DNA from: Candidatus Poribacteria bacterium
GTDB taxonomy: Bacteria > Poribacteria > WGA-4E > WGA-3G
DNA: 27,959 bases
NCBI GenBank assembly: GCA_009845505.1
Contig: VXZL01000165.1
Location: 1 to 27,959 of the forward strand
Reading direction: 5' to 3'
In this document: one piece after another, positions 1-7,417 of the stretch
How the letters are laid out: every line of letters begins with the position of its first letter
How positions within the stretch are numbered: position 1 is the first letter of the stretch
The notes under the pieces: model-generated
Database searches by the model: none
Told to the model about the DNA's origin: nothing
What the model saw: the letters and a program-made list of their open reading frames with translations, nothing else
Made by a program: the position numbers and the translations under genes

Positions 1-84
1 TCTAAAACCTTCGTTAAATAAAATGTCCTAAGTGTTTAATATAGGCAGTAAACCATGCCTTTAATCTTTGGGGGTTTTTAATTT

Positions 85-2538
85 ATGCGAGGGATAATGC
101 CGAGGTCATCCAGTGTGCGGCGGGATTTTATGCGAAAGAAGCCAAATGGAAGTTCCGCCTTTAAACAATTGGATGACGACGAGCTAACCACAATGGAAGA
201 AGTGCCCGAGGAACTGGAGCGGCAGGCACATACTATGCTTGCGGATGGCGAAGAAATTAAAGTCGCTGTTTCAACCGATCTGAAGTTTGATGGTAACTAC
301 GGCAAAGATTGGTTGATTGCTACCGATAGGCGGCTCATCGCTTTTAATCAGAACGGCACTCCAGAACATCAGGTCCAAGAAATTTCGCTTGCATCGGTTT
401 CGGCTGTTGAAATCGTTGAGATGTACGGAAACAACATCTTAAAGGTCCGAACGTCGGACAAAGCCATTGAAGTCGCACGCTACTCGCGCCGTTACTCGCC
501 GAAATTTGAATTGGCGACTCCTGAACTGGAGACGTTAATCAAGGAAGCGAATCCAGAAGCGGAACAAGAGAAAAAGCACCGTCCGCAAGGACTTGGAAAA
601 AACAAACATAAGTGTGAAAAGTGCGGACAACCACTGCCACGCTGGTCAGGAGTTTGTGTCAATTGTGTCGAAAAACGGAAACTCATCTTTCGCCTTATCA
701 GATATTCGTTCCCTTTCTGGCACATTGCTGTTCCTGCACTCGTACTGATGATGATAATCCGGTTTGTTTCGCTTTTACCAAGCGTTCTTAGCCAGGAGAT
801 GGTTGATAATATCCTTGTCCCCGCAGAACGGACCATAAGCGGAGGCACATTGACTGCAACCGGTGAGCCGGTCCCCGATCCGACATGGGGGCGCCTTGGC
901 GGTATTGTTGAGGGCATTTCGGGCTGGTTCGCACTGCCAGTTGCTGGAAGTTGGGGACATCTGCTCACGATTGTTTTTCTCATGGCAGGTTTCCGCCTTT
1001 TCGCTATGGGGGCTTCTGCTGTCCGCGGCTATATGATGGCGTGGGTCGGTCAGAATATCACGCGCCGCCTTCGGAACGAAACTTATGAACACCTCAACTC
1101 GCTTTCATTAGATTTTTACAATCAGCGGGATACCGGTAACCTGATGTCAAGAATCACAAGCGATGTGGCAAGGCTTCGGGATTTCATTGCCAACGGCTTA
1201 CAAGACATCATCGGCGATTCATTTACGCTCATTAACATCTGCATCATCATGTTTCTCACGAATTGGAAACTGGCTTCGTGGACGCTGATTCCTGTGCCCT
1301 GTCTCATTTTCTTCACTATCTTTTTTGGGAAGAAGATGAGCAAAGTCTTTTCGGTGCTCTGGAAACGGTATGCGAATATTAGTACAATATTGGCAAGCAC
1401 CATTCCAGGGGTCCGGGTCGTTAAAGCCTTCGCACGCGAGCGCTACGAAGTGAACCGATTCAACGAAGAGACATATCAGGTCTTTGAAGGCGAAATGAAT
1501 GCAGCAAAGTTGTGGACGTTGTATCGTCCGATTATGGAGTTTATTATTTACTCCGGTACGATCCTGATATGGTTAGTGGGTGGTTCGCAGATTTTCGGTG
1601 GTGAGTTAAGTCTTGGTGAACTTGTGATGTTCCAAGCACTCATGGGTCAGTTCTTTAGACCGGTCTACACGCTCTGTCAGATGAACGAACGTTTCATCCG
1701 GGCTGCAACTTCTGCCGACCGTGTGTTTGAAATCATAGATACACCCCCGAGTGTCGCCGATAAAAAAGATGCGATTACCCTTGAAAATATCAAGGGTGAG
1801 GTTGAGTTCAAGGATGTCTATTTCTCTTACGACACAGAAAAGAATGCACTCAACGGGGTGACTTTCCGTGCGGAAGCGGGTGAGATGATTGGGCTTGTTG
1901 GACATAGCGGTGCGGGCAAAAGCACTGCGATTAATCTGATTACCCGTTTTTACGATCCCAGTGAAGGATCGATAGAAATTGATGGACACGATAGCCGTGA
2001 TATTAAATTAAAAGCGTTACGGCAGCAAGTCGGTGTGGTCCTTCAAGATCCATTCCTGTTCCAAGGTACGATCGCTGAAAATATTGGTTATTCGAAACCG
2101 GGTGCGACTCGGCATGAGATTATTGCCGCGGCGAAAGCAGCAAATGCACATGAGTTTATCGTCAAGTTCCCCGATGGCTACGATACGATGGTCGGCGAAC
2201 GAGGGGCTCGTGTATCTGGTGGCGAACGGCAGCGGATTTCTATCGCCCGCGCAATCCTGAAAAATCCGAGAATTCTTATCTTGGACGAAGCGACATCGTC
2301 TGTGGACACGGAAACTGAATCGAATATTCAGGAAGCGTTAGAACGGCTCATCCGGGGTCGTACCGTATTTGCTATCGCCCATCGACTTTCCACACTCAAA
2401 TATGCCGACCGATTGGTTGTGCTGAAAGATGGGAAGGTTGATGAAATCGGCACGCATGAAGAACTCCTTGCTAAAGATGGGACTTATGCGGGTTTGTGCG
2501 AAAAACAGATGGAATTGTCAAAGATTCGTGCCTTATAG
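85..2538 (+). CDS. ABC transporter, fused membrane and ATPase domains, with PH-like/zinc-ribbon N-terminus
   Basis: This is an inner-membrane ABC exporter half-transporter (817 aa) that should work as a homodimer. From the N-terminus it has a soluble domain at about residues 50-155 that looks like a bacterial PH-type fold. A zinc ribbon of two CxxC pairs follows (C177/C180 and C191/C194). Next is an ABC type-1 six-helix membrane region at about 205-555, then the nucleotide-binding domain. The NBD has Walker A GHSGAGKST (about 606-614), signature VSGGERQR (about 710), Walker B ILILDEATS (about 730) and the switch histidine in AIAHR, so it looks fully active. The start is uncertain: ATG 85 has a G-run 10 nt upstream, but ATG 97 and ATG 130 are also possible. 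The DUF1854 gene follows 82 nt downstream; related ABC/DUF1854 pairs are annotated elsewhere as cyanophycin-metabolism-associated, but no cyanophycin gene is present here. The substrate is unknown. Confidence 0.93.
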   Translation: MRGIMPRSSSVRRDFMRKKPNGSSAFKQLDDDELTTMEEVPEELERQAHTMLADGEEIKVAVSTDLKFDGNYGKDWLIATDRRLIAFNQNGTPEHQVQEISLASVSAVEIVEMYGNNILKVRTSDKAIEVARYSRRYSPKFELATPELETLIKEANPEAEQEKKHRPQGLGKNKHKCEKCGQPLPRWSGVCVNCVEKRKLIFRLIRYSFPFWHIAVPALVLMMIIRFVSLLPSVLSQEMVDNILVPAERTISGGTLTATGEPVPDPTWGRLGGIVEGISGWFALPVAGSWGHLLTIVFLMAGFRLFAMGASAVRGYMMAWVGQNITRRLRNETYEHLNSLSLDFYNQRDTGNLMSRITSDVARLRDFIANGLQDIIGDSFTLINICIIMFLTNWKLASWTLIPVPCLIFFTIFFGKKMSKVFSVLWKRYANISTILASTIPGVRVVKAFARERYEVNRFNEETYQVFEGEMNAAKLWTLYRPIMEFIIYSGTILIWLVGGSQIFGGELSLGELVMFQALMGQFFRPVYTLCQMNERFIRAATSADRVFEIIDTPPSVADKKDAITLENIKGEVEFKDVYFSYDTEKNALNGVTFRAEAGEMIGLVGHSGAGKSTAINLITRFYDPSEGSIEIDGHDSRDIKLKALRQQVGVVLQDPFLFQGTIAENIGYSKPGATRHEIIAAAKAANAHEFIVKFPDGYDTMVGERGARVSGGERQRISIARAILKNPRILILDEATSSVDTETESNIQEALERLIRGRTVFAIAHRLSTLKYADRLVVLKDGKVDEIGTHEELLAKDGTYAGLCEKQMELSKIRAL

Positions 2539-2550
2539 GTAAGTGTATTG

Positions 2551-2583
2551 TTCTGGTGTGCGAATTGAAAGCGCACACCAGAA
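2551..2583 (+). terminator. Perfect 12-bp hairpin between the ABC transporter and DUF1854 genes
   Basis: The arms TTCTGGTGTGCG (2551-2562) and CGCACACCAGAA (2572-2583) are perfectly complementary with a 9-nt loop. The hairpin starts 13 nt after the ABC transporter stop. No T-run follows, so it may be an RNA-stabilising or attenuating intercistronic hairpin and not a full terminator. The downstream gene has its own strong ribosome-binding site. Confidence 0.55.
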
Positions 2584-2620
2584 ACACCTTCCTTGATATC
2601 AAAGAAGGAGGAGCTACGTA

Positions 2621-3130
2621 ATGCAGGAAGCTATAAAGATTACCGATGAGGTGGAATTCCTTGAGGCTGCCAAAATCAAAATCGCACGAAATTCATTTGA
2701 AGAACTCACTGTTGAACTTCCTGATGGTACGACTTACACAAATGTGGAAGCAATCCGCTCCTTCCCCCTCACCGATTCTAATAAATATATTTCACTGTTA
2801 GACAGCGAAGAGAAAGAGATTGGTATTATTCAAGACATCAAGCAGCTACCGCGAGAGTCGGAGAAGGTTCTCAGGTCGGAGTTGCAAAAACGGTACTTTT
2901 TGCCGAAGATTACCAAAATTCACAGTTTGGATGGAGAATTTGGTGTCACACAGTGGGTCGTGGAGACAAACCGCGGTCCCGTTACCTTTGGTATGCGTAC
3001 TCGATATGATGTCGTCTCTCTTGAGAATGGAAGGGTTCTTATCAAAGATGCCGATGGTAATCGCTACGAGATTGAGAACTATCATCGTTTAGATCCAGAT
3101 AGCATCGCCTTGCTTGAAACCCAATTGTAG
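2621..3130 (+). CDS. DUF1854 family protein
   Basis: This is a 169-aa soluble protein of the DUF1854 family. Recognisable family features are the central block around RYFLPKITKI, the segment QWVVETNRGPVTF, and the C-terminal block with D-A-D-G-N-R-Y followed by an LD-containing end. No signal peptide or membrane segment is visible. A textbook AAGGAGG lies 8-9 nt before the ATG, so translation should be strong. In other bacteria DUF1854 genes sit next to an ABC transporter of the type found immediately upstream here, so the protein is probably an accessory subunit or regulator of that transporter. This role is inferred from context; no biochemical function is known to me. Confidence 0.85.
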   Translation: MQEAIKITDEVEFLEAAKIKIARNSFEELTVELPDGTTYTNVEAIRSFPLTDSNKYISLLDSEEKEIGIIQDIKQLPRESEKVLRSELQKRYFLPKITKIHSLDGEFGVTQWVVETNRGPVTFGMRTRYDVVSLENGRVLIKDADGNRYEIENYHRLDPDSIALLETQL

Positions 3131-3227
3131 TCCCTATTCTAACAACGTCATATATCTCCCTTCAGACCCGATTTGTAGGTTTCTTGTATCATTTATATAA
3201 AGTCCACAATTGCTTGGGCGCCCTATT

Positions 3228-3284
3228 GTAGCGTAAACTGTTAGTTTGCGTACCACCGCTGCACACACTGATAGTTTATGCTAC
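3228..3284. repeat. Imperfect palindromic intergenic repeat
   Basis: Arms GTAGCGTAAACTGTTAGT (3228-3245) and ACTGATAGTTTATGCTAC (3267-3284) match at 15 of 18 positions when folded, separated by 21 nt. The palindrome GGGCGCCC lies just before it (about 3217-3224). The core TAAACTGTTAG recurs in another intergenic hairpin at about 18592-18602, which suggests a dispersed repeat family. The rest of the 277-nt gap from 3131 holds no gene that I can see. Confidence 0.55.
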
Positions 3285-3289
3285 GAATG

Positions 3290-3319
3290 TTCGCATATTT
3301 TTCAGACCTACTCTATAAT
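3290..3319 (+). promoter_or_regulatory. Candidate promoter for the enolase-family/PhyH pair
   Basis: A perfect -10 box TATAAT lies at 3314-3319 with a weak -35 TTCGCA at 3290-3295 and an 18-nt spacer. The predicted start is near 3326, just before a hairpin at 3327-3355 (TACTGGTGA against TCACCGGTA, 8 of 9 paired, 11-nt loop), which would form the 5' end of the transcript. Confidence 0.5.
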
Positions 3320-3407
3320 ACGCTACTACTGGTGAATCTCCAAATCTCACCGGTAACGGATTAGAAGCGGGACTGCTCAATTCACATATATTTACGGAGG
3401 TCGTTAA

Positions 3408-4532
3408 TTGGAAAATGTAAGAATTGAACGAATTGAATGGGCACGTTTGACAGGCGAACGTCCCCGGAAAGCTGGATGCAATTCAAGGTTAGGTGAACAC
3501 GGATTGCATGTTCGTCCGCCTATTGCGCGGATAACCACAACAGATGGGGTTAGTGGCTTCGGGTTCTCCCCGATTTCGCCTGAAAAAGCAGCGGCTATCG
3601 TCGGATTTCAACTCAGTGAAGCATTTGACGCAGAAAGCGGTGTCACCGAGGCGTTCAGAATCCTGGAGTACCCGATCTGGGATCTCGTAGGAAAATTAGC
3701 ACAAAAACCAGTCTATGCGATGCTTTCTGGCGAGAATGGCGCGTTTCGCGCACCGTGCTATGATACCTCACTCTACATTGATGATTTACATCTTAACGAC
3801 AATGCTGAAGCTGCGACACTTATCGCTTCTGAGGCGTTGGAGGGAAGGGCGCGTGGACATAACGCCTATAAAATCAAGGTCGGACGGGGTGCGATGCACA
3901 TGCCACTCGACAAAGGGACACAACGGGATATTGATGTCATCCGTGCCGTGCGCGAGGCTGTTGGTACCGATGCTACAATTTTGATAGATGCAAATAACGG
4001 TTATAACCTCAATCTCACCAAGCAGGTATTGGGCGGTGCCGCCGACGCAAACGTTTATTGGATGGAAGAGGCGTTCCATGAAGATGCACGGGTCTACGGT
4101 ATCCTGAAAGAATGGTTGAACGCTGAGGGGTTAGAGACTCGCATCGCTGATGGCGAGGGGGGGGCATCCCCACATCTTGTGGACTGGGCGAAAGACGGTC
4201 TTATTGACATCGTTCAATACGATATTTTCTATCCGGGTTTCTCACGTTGGCTTGAACTTGGTCCTGAATTAGATGCCTCTGATGTCGGCACGGCACCGCA
4301 TCATTATGGTGGTCACTACGGGAATTACGTATCGTGCCATCTTTCAGCAAAGGTTGAACGATTTGAGTTCGTTGAATGGGATCACGCGACCACACCCGGC
4401 TTAGACGATTCTGGATATTCCATCTCAAACGGTTATGTGAATGTGCCTGAGGATCCCGGCTTCGGGTTGAACTTGGAAGAAACACCTTACCAGAAAGCGC
4501 GAGAAGAGAACGGATTTGAGGTTCGCGCGTAA
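3408..4532 (+). CDS. Mandelate racemase/muconate-lactonizing-type enolase superfamily enzyme
   Basis: This 374-aa cytoplasmic enzyme of the enolase superfamily probably dehydrates or racemises a sugar acid through a metal-stabilised enediolate. The barrel shows the K-I-K base motif (K155/K157). Likely Mg2+ ligands are D194 in LIDANNGYN, E220 or E221 in WMEEAF, and E250 in ADGEGG. A histidine cluster (APHHYGGHYGNY) near the C-terminus is the probable second acid/base face. The start is a TTG seven nt after GGAGG (3396-3400); no in-frame ATG competes at that site. A PhyH-family gene begins 32 nt downstream, so the two are probably co-transcribed and may act on the same class of polyhydroxylated substrate. 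The exact substrate cannot be read from sequence. Confidence 0.88.
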   Translation: MENVRIERIEWARLTGERPRKAGCNSRLGEHGLHVRPPIARITTTDGVSGFGFSPISPEKAAAIVGFQLSEAFDAESGVTEAFRILEYPIWDLVGKLAQKPVYAMLSGENGAFRAPCYDTSLYIDDLHLNDNAEAATLIASEALEGRARGHNAYKIKVGRGAMHMPLDKGTQRDIDVIRAVREAVGTDATILIDANNGYNLNLTKQVLGGAADANVYWMEEAFHEDARVYGILKEWLNAEGLETRIADGEGGASPHLVDWAKDGLIDIVQYDIFYPGFSRWLELGPELDASDVGTAPHHYGGHYGNYVSCHLSAKVERFEFVEWDHATTPGLDDSGYSISNGYVNVPEDPGFGLNLEETPYQKAREENGFEVRA

Positions 4533-4564
4533 AGGTTGCCGAGAACTATAGGAGAAACCGAACT

Positions 4565-5302
4565 ATGGCGTACTTAACAGCGGAAGATAAAGCGTTCTTT
4601 AAAGAAAACGGCTATCTGGTTGTGCGGGGTGCAGTAGAGCCAGAAGTAGTTGACACTGCGCTTGATAAGATTTGGGAGTCTCTTGACGAGGATAGAAACG
4701 ATCCAGTGTCTTGGATCCGTAAGGGGTATCGCACTGTTCCTGTCGGTGGTGAAGATGTTATTCGTGGCACAATATACGGAAACCGCGTTTTCGCTATGGG
4801 CGAGGAGCTTGTTGGCAAGGATAGGTTGAATACAGGCGGTGGTGCGGGACCACACATCAATTTCCCGGATCCAGACAGAGAGTGGCGCGAGCCACGCGGA
4901 CATCTTGACGGTTACCACACGCCGACGAACGGTGTACCGAAAGGCGTTGTCGGTTCCTTCACACTCGGCGCGACCGCTTATCTCGACACAGTTGAAAAAC
5001 AGGGTGGTGGGTTCACGGTCTGGCCCGGTAGCCATCGAATTTGGGCGGAATATTTCAGACACCACGACTTAGATAGTCTCCCCGGTGGTGTTGCCCCGTT
5101 CGATTTAGGACCGAGTTATGAATTCACAGGTGAGGCGGGCGATGTCTGCTTCTGGCATCACCAGATGAGCCATACCGCCGGTCCGAACTGTGGGCGTCGG
5201 GTCAGAATCGCGCTCATCGGTAGATACCGTCGGAAAGATTTGGACCAAATCAAGTTTGAGACCCCCGACGATATGTGGAAGTATTGGGACGGGATTTCTT
5301 GA
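4565..5302 (+). CDS. Phytanoyl-CoA dioxygenase (PhyH) family protein
   Basis: This 245-aa non-haem Fe(II)/2-oxoglutarate dioxygenase would hydroxylate a small organic substrate. The iron triad is visible as H113-x-D115 in RGHLDGYHT and the distal H203 in SHTAGPN. An arginine about ten residues later (in RRVRIALIGRYRR) should hold 2-oxoglutarate. An AGGAG lies about 10 nt before the ATG. The C-terminus ends in W-D-G-I-S, and its TGA stop (5300-5302) lies inside the TTGACATAC right terminus of the adjacent IS element. The original protein may therefore have been slightly longer or ended differently. All catalytic residues lie well before this point, so activity is probably kept. Confidence 0.9.
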   Translation: MAYLTAEDKAFFKENGYLVVRGAVEPEVVDTALDKIWESLDEDRNDPVSWIRKGYRTVPVGGEDVIRGTIYGNRVFAMGEELVGKDRLNTGGGAGPHINFPDPDREWREPRGHLDGYHTPTNGVPKGVVGSFTLGATAYLDTVEKQGGGFTVWPGSHRIWAEYFRHHDLDSLPGGVAPFDLGPSYEFTGEAGDVCFWHHQMSHTAGPNCGRRVRIALIGRYRRKDLDQIKFETPDDMWKYWDGIS

Positions 5303-5480
5303 CATACTCTCCCTGCTAAAGCATGGGAGATTCTGGTATCATTAAGGACAGCTTGCGATTGCAAGTCTAACGTTCTCTACTCCAAAGGTTGATGCCCCAA
5401 CCTTAAGAATGTTAATGGCTGCGTTAATATCGCGGTCGTGATGGGTGTTACAATGTTCACACGTCCATGTTCTATCACTC
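5299..5480 (-). ncRNA. Probable omega-RNA (reRNA) at the tnpB 3' end
   Basis: TnpB family nucleases use a guide RNA made from the 3' part of tnpB and the element's right end, with the guide read from flanking DNA. Here this region contains the TnpB C-terminal codons, a near-palindrome around 5353-5366 and the right-end hairpin at 5308-5330. Transcription past 5299 would read a guide starting GAAATCCCGTCCC, antisense to the last codons of phyH. The 5' boundary is a guess. Confidence 0.4.
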
Positions 5481-6493
5481 AATTCAAGAGAAACACATGT
5501 ATCGCAAACGTGGCAAATAGGAGTTGTCGGTTGCCATTGATCAATGCATTCAACACGCTTGCCACGTTTCTTTGCTTGCCACTTCACTTTTTCCAAGAAT
5601 GCGTAGAAGCCTATATCAGAGACCTTGCGCCCCCAAAGTCTTTTCATGCCGTCAAGGTTCAGCGTTTCAAAGAACAGCACATCAAACCTACGCACAAGTT
5701 CAAGGGCGAGTTTCCAATGGTGATCCTCACGTTGCCTAACCTTGCGGTGCATGCGTGCGTGGTGTTGTCTTGCGCGTTCTCTATTCTGGCTTCCACGCTG
5801 TTTTGTGGACAATTGACGATTGGCGGTTCTTACTTCATTTACAGATTCGGTGTAAAAATGAGGCGATTCATATGGTCTGCCGTTAGAACATGTCAGCATT
5901 GTTTTGATTCCCATATCAAACCCAGCAGCATGACCCGTCATTGGTTTGATATGGGACTGAACGTGATTGGTAACAACAGACATGTAAAAATCGCCAAGTG
6001 CATCTTCTTTGATTGTAACAGTTTTGATATTGCCAAAAATAGGGCGACTCAGATTAAACCGATATGTCCTTCCCATGATCGTCACGTGGTCATTGTAGAT
6101 TCCAAACCCTTTGTCGCCTGCTACAGGGTCTGCAAACTTGTATCCAGATGGACACATCGTAAACGAGTATGGTTTACGAAACGATCTGAACTTTGGCGGA
6201 CGTTTCGCGATTTTCTTAAAGAGCCGCTGGTAACCTTCATCGAGACGTTTGAGAACTTGACGTGCTGCCCAAGAATCTAACTCACGCCAGTGTGCAAACA
6301 TATCTGGATGCGACTTACGCAGAATCGTAAACTCACGAGACATTTCTTTGTAGGAGAGATACGGCAGCCCAAGAGCATATCGCGTGCGTTGCCAACCCAG
6401 AAAGTAGTTCCATATTGTGTGTGCGATCCACGTCTTTCGCTTCAGATTGCGATTGCGTGGCGCACGAAAGAGTTTGTAAAGTGTGGTATACAT
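5342..6493 (-). CDS. tnpB: RNA-guided endonuclease TnpB (IS200/IS605 OrfB)
   Basis: This 383-aa TnpB is the OMEGA-type RNA-guided nuclease related to the ancestor of Cas12. It has an N-terminal OrfB helix-turn-helix/wedge region, then a split RuvC domain with all three acidic residues: D193 in GFDMGI, E276 in LFFETLNL and D355 in DRDINAA. The zinc ribbon is intact (CHVC ... CEHC). Length and spacing are close to characterised TnpBs, and there is no frameshift. I chose the ATG at 6493 (start M-Y-T-T-L-Y) because AAAGGA lies 7 nt upstream; the reading frame stays open a further 34 codons, but these lie in the structured leader. The gene converges on phyH. It has its own promoter and a leader with crossing helices. 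Confidence 0.93.
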   Translation of the reverse strand: MYTTLYKLFRAPRNRNLKRKTWIAHTIWNYFLGWQRTRYALGLPYLSYKEMSREFTILRKSHPDMFAHWRELDSWAARQVLKRLDEGYQRLFKKIAKRPPKFRSFRKPYSFTMCPSGYKFADPVAGDKGFGIYNDHVTIMGRTYRFNLSRPIFGNIKTVTIKEDALGDFYMSVVTNHVQSHIKPMTGHAAGFDMGIKTMLTCSNGRPYESPHFYTESVNEVRTANRQLSTKQRGSQNRERARQHHARMHRKVRQREDHHWKLALELVRRFDVLFFETLNLDGMKRLWGRKVSDIGFYAFLEKVKWQAKKRGKRVECIDQWQPTTPICHVCDTCVSLELSDRTWTCEHCNTHHDRDINAAINILKVGASTFGVENVRLAIASCP

Positions 6494-6593
6494 CGTGTTT
6501 CCTTTACATCGTGAGACCGAGACGATTCGGTGCGGTGGTACTCCTAAGCAGGAGTATCGTCTCCACCGCCACGATGTAAGAATATTATACCAC
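6490..6593 (-). ncRNA. Structured tnpB leader with crossing helices
   Basis: Read on the minus strand, helices in order are: A1 ACATCGTG (6577-6570), B1 GCGGTGG (6569-6563), C1 AGACGAT (6562-6556), D1 ACTCC (6555-6551), loop TGCTTA, D2 GGAGT (6544-6540), B2 CCACCGC (6538-6532), C2 ATCGTCT (6526-6520), A2 CACGATGT (6513-6506). All pairs are perfect. C1-C2 crosses B1-B2, so the RNA is either a pseudoknot or a two-state switch. A second CACGATGT (6497-6490) contains the ATG start codon and competes with A2 for A1. At DNA level GTGGTATA (6593-6586) plus A1 is complementary to 6497-6483, with 8 nt interrupting one arm. No Rfam class was recognised. Confidence 0.65.
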
Positions 6594-6613
6594 AATTTTA
6601 CTATATTTGTCAG
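6584..6613 (-). promoter_or_regulatory. tnpB promoter
   Basis: On the minus strand, -35 CTGACA (6613-6608) is followed after 18 nt by TATAAT (6589-6584), with an extended -10 (TGG before it). The predicted transcription start is near 6577, exactly the first base of leader helix A1, which supports the leader being a discrete RNA structure. Confidence 0.7.
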
Positions 6614-6749
6614 GTTTTTTCATGCGCCATGCTGTGGTCTAACACACAAGGACGGTTGTGTATTCCCCAGCTAAAGCAATAGGGTTTTTTTACAACCGAA
6701 ATGTTTGATAAGTGCAGGTTTCGTGTTTGTATTGTCAATTCTTTTTATT

Positions 6750-6768
6750 GGCGCGCTGTCTGCGCGCC
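6750..6768. repeat. GC-rich 7-bp hairpin in AT-rich intergenic DNA
   Basis: GGCGCGC (6750-6756) pairs perfectly with GCGCGCC (6762-6768) around the loop TGTCT. It stands out in the otherwise AT-rich 200 bp between the IS left end and the gene at 6897. No clear T-run follows on either strand. Apart from this and the AT-rich likely promoter region (about 6830-6870) I see nothing else in this gap. Confidence 0.4.
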
Positions 6769-6896
6769 ACATTTTAACTTGCTAAATAATTGGATATCTG
6801 TTACGCTATCTTTAGTTCTCTTTTTATCGCGTAGTCGTATTATAGATATTATATTATTAATTTTTTATCAGAAGAGACTGGTTAGGAAACTTGGGA

Positions 6897-7361
6897 ATGG
6901 ACCTCTATATGAATCCTTCCAAAATCGCCGAAATCATAGGTGTGGAAGAGGACATCATCACCCGAACCTTGGAACGGAGAGATATAGATATTGAATCCTA
7001 TATCCGAGTCGTTTCTGCTCCTCCTGACAAACCAGGTGCCCCGCCGAAGCCACAAATTCAATTACGTGTTGATGGACTCGCAATGCTGATAAAGAAACTC
7101 GCCTATAATATCCCAACAGACGATATTATTGAAAATCTGAGTTGCCAGGTTTTTCATATCACGCACCTACAAGAAACATGCGACAAATTGGAAGCAGAGA
7201 ATCAAGCACTTATCGTCGAAAATGAGCAACTCCGGGAAAAGATTACATCTTTCCAAGACGAGCGGGGGGATTTGTCTGCGCAAGTGAACGAACTGACAAA
7301 TCAATTGAGTGAGGAGCAATCTAAAACTTGGGTGAGCCGCCTGCTGAAACGGAAGGATTGA
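6897..7361 (+). CDS. Hypothetical protein with C-terminal coiled coil
   Basis: This is a 154-aa soluble protein that I do not recognise. Residues about 3-25 (NPSKIAEIIGVEEDIITR) look like a short helix-turn-helix-like segment. A proline-rich linker (PPDKPGAPPKP) and a helical block follow. From about residue 95 to the end is a heptad-rich coiled coil (KLEAENQALIVENEQLREKI and onward) ending in a basic tail. I chose ATG 6897 because AGGA lies 9 nt upstream; a TTG at 6891 is also in frame but sits only 3 nt from that site. The membrane-protein gene 56 nt downstream may be in the same operon. A DNA-binding or scaffold role is possible but unproven. Confidence 0.65.
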   Translation: MDLYMNPSKIAEIIGVEEDIITRTLERRDIDIESYIRVVSAPPDKPGAPPKPQIQLRVDGLAMLIKKLAYNIPTDDIIENLSCQVFHITHLQETCDKLEAENQALIVENEQLREKITSFQDERGDLSAQVNELTNQLSEEQSKTWVSRLLKRKD

Positions 7362-7417
7362 GACACCTCGGCGAATACCGCTAAGTTAGAACGTTCGCAG
7401 GTTATCAAAGTATCGCT

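Larger units (their letters stand above)
5299..6690 (-). mobile_element. IS200/IS605-type element carrying tnpB only
   Basis: About 1.39 kb. Read on the minus strand, the left end is near 6685-6692 and the right end is the TTGACATAC complement at 5299-5307. Each end carries a subterminal imperfect hairpin sharing the loop core GCTAAAGC (plus-strand reading): 6665-6684 at the left and 5308-5330 at the right. The right hairpin has stem TCTCCC/GGGAGA plus TGC/GCA, loop TAAA and one bulged T. This is the usual end structure of the family. No tnpA (Y1 HUH transposase) is present, so movement would need one supplied in trans. The left boundary is uncertain by several bases. Confidence 0.75.

Noticed and set aside
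1..84. Possible upstream gene end or promoter before the ABC transporter
   Set aside because: Only a 5-bp AGGCA/TGCCT hairpin (43-60) and a G-run are visible; no convincing -35/-10 pair or coding end.
5438..6280. A 280-codon open frame on the plus strand opposite tnpB
   Set aside because: It is antisense to a gene with all family motifs intact and shows no recognisable domain; its length is a by-product of tnpB codon use.
6506..6577. Calling the tnpB leader an HDV-like ribozyme
   Set aside because: The helix order fits, but P1.1, P4 and the usual 3-bp P3 are missing, so only the topology is reported.
6701..6994. A 97-codon plus-strand frame before the coiled-coil gene
   Set aside because: It overlaps the better-supported gene at 6897 in another frame, crosses AT-rich promoter-like DNA and has no ribosome site.
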